Source of the DNA: Onchidella celtica
Lineage: Eukaryota > Mollusca > Gastropoda > Systellommatophora > Onchidiidae
Direction of reading: 5' to 3'
NCBI GenBank assembly: GCA_963931925.1
Contig: OZ007579.1
Coordinates: 52,138,757-52,202,756 of the forward strand
Length of the DNA stretch: 64,000 nucleotides
Part shown: in pieces, positions 56,787 through 64,000 of the stretch
How the letters are laid out: the number at the start of each line of letters is the position of its first letter
Numbering within the stretch: the first letter of the stretch is position 1
The notes under the pieces: model-generated
Seen by the model: the letters and a program-made list of their open reading frames with translations, nothing else
Database searches by the model: none
Told to the model about the DNA's origin: nothing
Position numbers and translations under genes: made by a program

Positions 56787-57367
56787 ACTGGGTTTTCATG
56801 TGTACAAAAGCGAAACGGCAACGAAAACGTGAAAACAACAACAACAAAAAACGGTTCGAACGGTGAAATAGAAGGAATGTTTTCATGTTAGGGAAACACC
56901 GTTTCTGTACACATGGGAACACGCTTTCTGTTTACTCCTTGATGGATTTTTTATTTCCGTTTATGTTACCGTACACGTGAAAATCCAGCATAAAAGCACA
57001 AGATGGGACGTGTTTTCAAGTGTACCACAAACGGAAAGGAAAACGGTAACGTCATAACCCCTATAAATAGTGAAAGAGAAAGAAAGTTCTCATGGCGTTT
57101 CCGAACACATGGGAATACTCTTTTTATTTACTTCTTGATCGATTTTTGACATTTCCGTTTGCCGTTTCCATTTCCGTATAAATGAAAATACGGCATTAAG
57201 CTGTGTTTTCATGCTAAGGGAAACGGGAACGGATACGTTAAAAAACCCTCAAGTAGTGAGATCGGAAGAATGTTTTCGCCATTTCCGTACACACGGAAAA
57301 TCTCTTGCTTTTTACACGTACTACTTGATGGATGTTTGACGTCTCCGTACACATGAAAACATAGCCT
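56787..57367. repeat. Three tandem palindromic units of about 195 bp
   Basis: Each unit starts with a GTTTTCATG-type sequence followed by AAACGG/AACG blocks and ends with the mirror image (CCGTA ... CATGAAAAC). In the middle of each unit are TAGTGAnA, GGAAnAATGTT and CTTGATGGAT-like blocks. Units begin near 56787, 57005 and 57197. They are diverged, so the array is old. Confidence 0.7.
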
Positions 57368-57617
57368 GAGCATTGTTGTACTTCATTTATGTATTGCGGC
57401 TTCTCTTGTTAAATTAATCGGCAGTCTGTGACGAAATGCAACCCATTTAATGGGAAAAATGAAAGGTGCCTATTATGTTGCAGCTCTTATCAGTGACGGC
57501 AAGGTGGAAACAGTCAAGAAAACAGTAGGCATCAGAGAAAAGGACATTGGCATCAGTAACTCATCACTGGTGGTACAAGAAACAGTTTTAGTACCGTGAA
57601 ATTAAGCATCAATTAAC

Positions 57618-57805
57618 TGAGAGTGAGAAGGAGAAAACGAAGAAGGTGATGAAGAAGAAGATGAAGATGGTGGTGATGGCGAAGATGAAGAAGAAGGAGA
57701 AAGAGGAAGAAGAAGGAGAAAGAGGAAGAAGAAGGAGAAAGAGGAAGAAGAAGTCTGAAGAGAAGAAACTGATGATGATGATGAAGAAGAAGAAGAAGAG
57801 GAAAT
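57618..57805. repeat. GAA/GAAGAT purine-rich repeat
   Basis: GAA- and GAT-rich low complexity, including three consecutive copies of a 19-bp GGAGAAAGAGGAAGAAGAA unit. The Ser-rich minus frame is a composition artefact. Confidence 0.9.
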
Positions 57806-57857
57806 AATAATCATGACAACAGCAACAACAAGAATAATGCAGAATCTTTTTTTTTTT

Positions 57858-58208
57858 CTAAATTTACTAAGTTCTCTAAACTACAAATTTTCTAAATTTA
57901 CTAAGTTCTCTAAACTACAAATTTTCTAAATTTACTAAGTTCTCTAAACTACAAATTTTCTAAATTTACTAAGTTCTCTAAACTACAAATTTTCTAAATT
58001 TACTAAGTTCTCTAAACTACAAATTTTCTAAATTTACTAAGTTCTCTAAACTACAAATTTTCTAAATTTACTAAGTTCTCTAAACTACAAATTTTCTAAA
58101 TTTACTAAGTTCTCTAAACTACAAATTTTCTAAATTTACTAAGTTCTCTAAACTACAAATTTTCTACATTTACTAAGTTCTCTAAACTACAAATTTTCTA
58201 AATTTGAA
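57858..58208 (+). repeat. 34-bp tandem array, about 10 copies
   Basis: Unit CTAAATTTACTAAGTTCTCT plus AAACTACAAATTTT, repeated about ten times and essentially identical except for one unit with CTACATTT near 58165. There are no spacers, so it is a satellite-like array and not a CRISPR. Confidence 0.97.
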
Positions 58209-58735
58209 GTGAAAGTTTGAAAACGGAGCCAATGAAATTAATTTTCGGCACTGGCTCAGAGAAGAAAAGGAACATGTTTTACACAAAAAAAATCTGTACC
58301 GTTTTCATTTTGAGACACCTCTCACCCCCCAAGTTGATTAATTCGTGATGAAGATCGAAAGGCTTTTGACTTTCATCGAACACTGTTGGTTAACAATTGA
58401 CTTTTCAGTAACAATTCATACGGCCGAGATTGTGTAACTATACTGCAGTGATATTGGTTATTCAGTCGTACAAGTCTAGCGTAAGCCTTTCTGCTCGACT
58501 GCCAATACACCGTTCTTCGCCTAATTTAGTACGTTACACTTTTCATTCTCACGAACTTCATTGTGAAATGTAGTTCGTGCGTAGGTATGCTGAGATCTCT
58601 TCTCTTAATATACTTCGCATACGGTCAATGGAAAAGGTGTCGAATCTCTTGTACAGCTTATCTAAATGTTGCAGGTGCTATGTTTCAAAGCATAAGTGTC
58701 ATAAGACATAAAAAAGAAAACACGTGAATACATAA

Positions 58736-59150
58736 ATCTAAAGAAATAGATAAAGAACTAAGTAAGTAAATAAATAAATAAACAAATAGATGAATGTATA
58801 AATAACTAAATAAATACATGTAAATAGATGAATGTATAAATAAATAAATAAATAAATAGATGACTGTATAAATAACTAACTAAATAAATAAATAAATAGA
58901 CGAATGTATAAATAAGTAAATAAATAAATAGATGAATGTATAAATAAATAAATAGATGAATGTATAAATAGATAAATAAATATATAAACAAATAAATAAA
59001 TAGATGAATGTATAAATCGATAAATAAATAAATAATAAAACAAATGAATGAATAAATAAATAAATATATAATAACAAATAAACAAATAAATAAATAAATG
59101 AGTAAATAATGAAATAGATAAGTAAATATATAAAAATGAATAAATAAATA
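58736..59150. repeat. (AAAT)n array with a 28-bp higher-order unit
   Basis: AAATAAAT runs are interrupted at regular intervals by TAGATGAATGTATAAAT. Minus-strand frames read as repetitive YLFI peptides, an effect of the repeat. Confidence 0.92.
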
Positions 59151-59298
59151 ATGAACATCGGTAGATTGGCTTGGTTTGACGTCGTACTGCGTCCCATATT
59201 TTTCTGGTGAGAATTTGATTTGTTTGCATTCTGTAGATGGAACCATTTTTACCATGTGTACCAGTGTCCTGTGATCTAGCAGTAAAACACAGAGCAAG

Positions 59299-59677
59299 AT
59301 GGATGTAACTAGTGACATTGCTTTCTTGCTGATAGTAGTGATAGCCTCCTTCATCTGTTGGTCTCAGGAATCGGTAAGTTATCGTATATATTGGCTTGTT
59401 CGGAATGAAAGTGGAAAACAACAGGGGTCCACAGAAAAGAATGAGAGAACAGGAAAGAGAGGGGAGGAAGAGGGAGAGAAAGAGAGGGAGAGAGAGAGAA
59501 TATGAGAGAGAACGTCGGAGAGAAAATGAGAGAGAAAGAAAGAACGAGAGAGGAGGAGACAGCTTGAGTGAGTGAAAATGGAGAGAGGGGAGAAAGAAAA
59601 ATAGAGAGCGAGCGAGAGAGAATGAGAGAGAAATGGTGAACGAGTGAGGGGAGAGAAAGAAAGAGAGAAAAAGAGAA

Positions 59678-59739
<62 letters not shown>

Positions 59740-61717
59740 GAACAGACATCCAGACAGGCAGAGAGGGTTTATTATAGGAGTGATGTCAAACTTTTTATTG
59801 AAACAGACATTATGCCAAACAATAATTTAATGCCGTTCTGAAATTAATCAATAAGATGGGCAAGAAGTATTTACAGACATTTAATGTCAGTAACCCAGCG
59901 CCGAGATCAATCATTAAGGACAACTTAACTCTAAGGTAAATACTAATAGGAAAATAAAAGTGTCAAGTAACAACAACAAGAACGAGAACAAAGACTTCAG
60001 CTGGGCTCAATCTCCAGCTCATCATAATAAACAGCTGGTGGTGAGTTCATGCGTGTATTGACTGATCTATCATGGTGGGTACATGACTACCAAGGGTGGA
60101 AAAAACTTGCTTTTATGTAAGAGCCATATACGGTAAACTTCAGATGTTTGAAGATATCAACAAAATTTACACAGTTTTGTTACCGGTACCAAAAATTTAT
60201 ATAAATGTTAACAAATGCAGCAGTATTACTTTTTTTACTCATGTGTGCAGTTTTTTAAGCTGTTTATATATATTAGTTTCAGTATTTTCAAAATCTTGAC
60301 TTATGATAATTTTAACTATGCTGAAACTATGAAAATAATACGGTAATGAACTACCTGAACATCTAGACGATGGTGTCAGGCGCAAACTGGCCAAGTCCAA
60401 AAATTTCATATTACTTTATATAGTACCAATTTATGAAGCCTGGAATCCTGCATCATTTTATGTAAAAGTAGCTGTTACCATTATCCAGTAGAAATACTCA
60501 AAATAAGCATGTCGTGATCAAACCGGCTAGGTCCATTTCTCATTAGTTTTAGCCGCAGTTTTTTGTTTCTCCTGTAAAATTTGCTTATTTCGACGTGGCC
60601 GGTTTGCTCCTGACACCATCTTATTATGATTTAGATCTACGTCAACTGTAATGAAAAAAGAGCTCAGCCAACATAATTATATTTTCATGAGCCGCATAAT
60701 TATTGAAGATCAAAGAACCGCACGTGGCTCTTGAGTCTCGGTTTGGGGCCACCCTTGACGGCTTAGGGGTGCACGAGATCGAGTTTGATTGGCCGGCTGG
60801 CTAGTTAGATGGTCAGGTCAGGACATTGAGTTTCAAAGAGATCTCACACTCCATCCAACTAGTTGAATCTCACAGAAACTCTTGTGACGTCACCAGACAA
60901 CTAGTTGATCGATCAAAATCGATTGTTGTGTCCCCAGGCTTAATGATACCTTCATCACTGAGCCATGCACAAAACAAACAATTATGGACTAAATCGCACT
61001 TAAATGGAACCTTCCCAAAACAACAACAACAATACATTACTGTAACAACACAGACGTAATATCATAATTTTATGTGAACACAAACTGAAACGCACAGATT
61101 ACAACAGTATTCATACAATAGGCTTGATTCACCCCCCCCTCCCCTCCCTCCCCCTGCTTTTTTTTTTTCATGATGAACAGAGCATCACGCCTCCAGACCC
61201 AGAACTTGTCCTGAATTTTCTAAAGGTAGAAGTTAATGAAACACAAAGAAGACAGACTAACTTGTCCCCGAGTGGACCTCTACTGAGCTGTACAGACGAG
61301 GATCCGGCGAGAGCTTACATTATCTCTGTGACGCCTACATCTCCATGTGGTCGCAGCTGTTTCTTGCTGTCGCCATGTGGTGAGATACTATCATCATCAT
61401 CATCAACAACAACATCATAGGTCTGACAGTCATCATCATCACCATCGTCGTCACCGTTATCGTCATCTTCGTCATATTCATCATCGTCATACTCATCATC
61501 ATTACTACCTCCTCCACCACTGTCATTATCGTCATCATCATCATCACAAGCGTCGTCATCCTCACCACCACCACCATCTTCATCATCATCATCCTCATCA
61601 TCACCTTATCACAACACTACCACCACAGCAAATGCCACCACCACTACCATCATCATCCTCATCATCACCTTATCACAACACTACCACCACAGCAAATGCC
61701 ACCACCACTACCATCAT

Positions 61718-61758
<41 letters not shown>

Positions 61759-64000
61759 TCATAATCACCACACTGCCACCACCACCACCACACCACCACC
61801 ATCATTATCATCGTCATCATCATCATCAGCATCAGTATCACATGTCTGCGTTTATGCCCATTGTAAATAAAAAGTTAACGAAATGCTGTATTATCTTATT
61901 TTGGCTTGATTGCATTCAGGTACTTCCCGAAGAGAATTCTGTCTGTATTTCTTGCCAAGTCAGGGTACTCTCGATTACAGTACTGTACCCGAGTACACAG
62001 TCACCATTGGCTGTACAGATGACGTGGAGCCAGTGACGTCAAAGTCTGTGACGGTCGGTGTCGTGCCTAACTCACCACCCGTTTTTGACACTCCAGACAC
62101 TTCTACTGCAGGTAAGGGGTTTGTTCAGTGTGTGTGTGACTGAAGTGACCATTGGTGAGTCCACTGGTCAGACGAAGGACCAATCGGCAGCCAAAACGCA
62201 GAATAAACACGCACACACGTTCGAGCGCACACACACCCACATACACACACACACACAAGTCCCATCTACGCGGTCAAATAACCAAGAACATTAGATTATC
62301 TAGATATTTCTTTCTTTCTGACTTTCTATTGGTGACGGTCACAGTGGACGGTGTAGCTACCCAGCCCAGTGATATTTTGTATGACGTCAAGGCCAAAGAT
62401 GCTGACGGCGATCCTCTGTGTTACAACATGTCCACAACCCCCGCAACTACTCTCCTGGAAATTGGCCAATGTGAGTTGTGTTAAGCTTGGTTTGGACACA
62501 TTATAATCAATTACGAAATGAACAACCCCATTACCAACACTATGAATTTCCTGCTGTTTTCTAAATGTCAACCAGACAGCACACGTACACAAACAAGCGG
62601 ATAGAATACTTCCGTGATTGAACATAGATGCTCGAGTTTGGCAACTTTTGCTTCCTTCTTCCTTTGTACGCTTTTTATACGCCTTCTGCCTTCAATATTC
62701 ACCCTCCGCCATCCCTGTCCGTGTCTGTACGAGCATACAGTCATTCTTCCTCATCTTTCTTCTTTCGTTCACCAATCTAAATCTGCAGATTTGTTCTTTT
62801 AGAAAAAATCTACGATTTTCTGCAGTTCTGGCAGAGCATCATAGAGTTTGAATACATTCATTAAAATGTTGAATATCTCCAGCAAAGCCTTGATATTCTG
62901 CTAATGGAATTCTGCACATACCGTTTGATTATATATACATTCTACGTCATAATTATTGGTGAACAAAATATAAATAAAAGTAAATTTTTAAATTCGTTAT
63001 AGTAAGTGAAAAGCGTATGTATGCTTTACAGACGCCCCCCCCCTCACAATGTAGGATTTCATGGTTGCCATCTTGGAACTTCCGCCGTGCATCTGTCATA
63101 CATGTAATGCAAACACTGCACACATTTTTAACATAGACCAACATGGATATTTCCACTGCAGATCAGTCTGAACCTGGCTCAATACGCAAACAATACATTT
63201 CTAGGAAAGCATACATTCCCCTTAGAAGTCCCACGGAAAATGGGTGGAAGTAACTATGGTCTACAGGTAAGACAGTGATTATAACAAAAATGTATGTGGA
63301 AACAGCAACATCAACAATAACAAAAACAGTAACAGTGCCTGTTCTCCAATCCCACCCAATCCACAGCCAATGGAGCAATCCACGCCACAAATGATCTTCG
63401 GTTGCTGTGCACCAATTCCATACAAGCTAATGTCACAGTTACAGACAAGCGAAATCCTCCTATTGGACCATTGACCATTGACTTCAACATCAATCGTAAG
63501 TCGAGTTTAGGCAAGCTCTCTGTGAATCATCCATTTATTTTTAGCATTAACTTTACTGACGATTAGTACTTTAATGTCACTTATAACTCTCCATGCCTGT
63601 GACCACAAAGAGCTCTATCTATCTATCCATCTCCATGTCTGTCCATTTCTGATCGTTGTGGGTGGATTTTATTGATTTATATCGATTTTATCAATTGATG
63701 AGACACACGCTTCTTAGTGTGCTGTTGTGTTTGTTTAAATTGCTTAGTTTTTTTTTTTGTTTGTTGTTGTTGTACAGAGGGTATGGGAGTGGGGAGTTTG
63801 AACCGAATTGAAATGTAAACAATGGGGCTTCTGTACAATTAAATGTAAATCAATATACTATTATATGAAAGTGCATGCCGGTGCATGTACGCCAGCGCGT
63901 TTTGTAACTTTTGTTGTGTGTTAAGTGGGCAAATTGGCTTTTCTTTCGTACTCTCCGTTTACCACTAAAAGTTTAAATCTTTCTAATAGGTCTGTCAGCT
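59299..64000 (+). CDS. Cadherin-like secreted or membrane protein, 5' part
   Basis: Exons: 59299-59373, 61181-61379, 61920-62111, 62345-62470, 63367-63495 and 63990-64000 (cut by the window). Splice sites are GT-AG; the first intron is phase 0 and the rest phase 1. Exon 1 encodes ATG plus a signal peptide (IAFLLIVVIASFICW). The joined product shows cadherin-repeat signs: LDYSTVPEYTVTIGCTDD with SPPVF closing a first repeat, then YDVKAKDADGDPLCY, LLEIGQSNGAIHAT and ANVTVTDKRNPP in a second. The DADGD loop fits calcium binding, but the first repeat lacks the usual DxNDNxP linker (it reads VVPNSPPVF) and cysteines are unusually frequent, so it is an atypical member. Such proteins act in cell adhesion or the extracellular matrix. 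Intron 2 is largely an ATC repeat. A diverged extracellular family with a cadherin-like fold is the main alternative. Confidence 0.72.
59455..59740. repeat. GA-rich array with (GA)n core
   Basis: GAGA-rich purine tract ending in a pure GA run at about 59683-59738. It lies in intron 1 of the cadherin-like gene. The long Ser/Leu minus frame is artefactual. Confidence 0.93.
60369..60620. mobile_element. MITE, copy 2 of a two-copy family
   Basis: The inverted ends GATGGTGTCAGGCGCAAACT and GGTTTGCTCCTGACACCATC enclose 252 bp. It is the inverse-oriented relative of 30663-30910, with matching internal blocks. It sits in intron 1 of the cadherin-like gene. Confidence 0.85.
61385..61840. repeat. (ATC/ACC)n trinucleotide array in intron
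   Basis: About 450 bp of ATC/CACC trinucleotides fill most of the 540-bp intron between cadherin-like exons 2 and 3. Within it a 64-bp block (CCTCATCATCACCTTATCAC ... CCACCACTACC) is tandemly duplicated at about 61587-61650 and 61651-61714. Confidence 0.93.

Noticed and set aside
57858..58208. CRISPR-like regular array
   Set aside because: The repeats are contiguous without spacers and the DNA is animal nuclear sequence, so it is a satellite-like tandem array.
58806..59421. Long minus frames rich in YLFI
   Set aside because: These are translations of the AAAT repeat array, with no start context or domain.
59351..59749. Ser/Leu-rich minus frame of 132 codons
   Set aside because: Produced by the GA microsatellite in intron 1 of the cadherin-like gene.
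61347..62036. 229-codon His-rich open frame (+)
   Set aside because: It runs through the ATC/ACC trinucleotide intron of the cadherin-like gene in a frame different from its exons. The His/Thr/Ser composition is dictated by the repeat.

Overview
The window is animal nuclear DNA: AT-rich, with long introns, GT-AG splice sites and dense microsatellites and transposon remnants. A PHD/2A-bearing CR1-like LINE, an L2-like LINE, abundant tRNA- and hAT-derived fragments and TACATGTA / TCTAGATC motifs suggest a lophotrochozoan, most likely a mollusc (inference; the sequence does not name the species).

Four protein-coding loci are supported. (1) 243-520 (+) is the last exon of a gene that starts left of the window; its family is not recognised and its product ends in a CaaX-like CSVM. 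(2) 16050-24925 (+) is a complete six-exon pyrroline-5-carboxylate reductase gene of 294 codons (proline synthesis), with a plausible promoter just upstream and a polyA signal about 1.9 kb downstream. (3) 40475-53168 (-), plus a probable 5' UTR exon ending at 54927, is the cohesin kleisin RAD21. All eleven conserved coding exons are present (668 aa), and an additional 1206-bp open, phase-compatible exon would add 402 residues unknown in the RAD21 family. This is the most unusual coding feature here. (4) 59299-64000 (+) is the 5' part of a secreted or membrane cadherin-like gene that runs off the right edge.

Transposons fill much of the rest. A CR1-type LINE (about 10935-14760, minus) encodes a hydrophobic leader, a 2A ribosome-skipping motif, a PHD finger, an APE endonuclease and a reverse transcriptase, and is broken by two frameshifts. 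There is a dead L2-like LINE fragment (36268-36925), a piggyBac-type element with TTAA target duplications inside a RAD21 intron (46193-47151), two CAG...CTG elements with 6-bp target duplications inside introns of PYCR (23717-24630) and RAD21 (41652-42756), and two copies of one MITE family (30663-30910 and 60369-60620). A tRNA-Asp-derived SINE head and several hAT ends are also present.

Tandem repeats include a 9-bp array at the left edge, a 20-bp G-rich minisatellite (7453-7720), a 12-bp array (8656-8735), a palindromic triplicated block of about 195 bp (56787-57367), a very homogeneous 34-bp array (57858-58208), and AAAT, GA and ATC arrays flanking or inside the cadherin-like gene. The intergenic stretches 521-10934, 24926-36267, 36926-40057 and 54928-59298 show no convincing genes.
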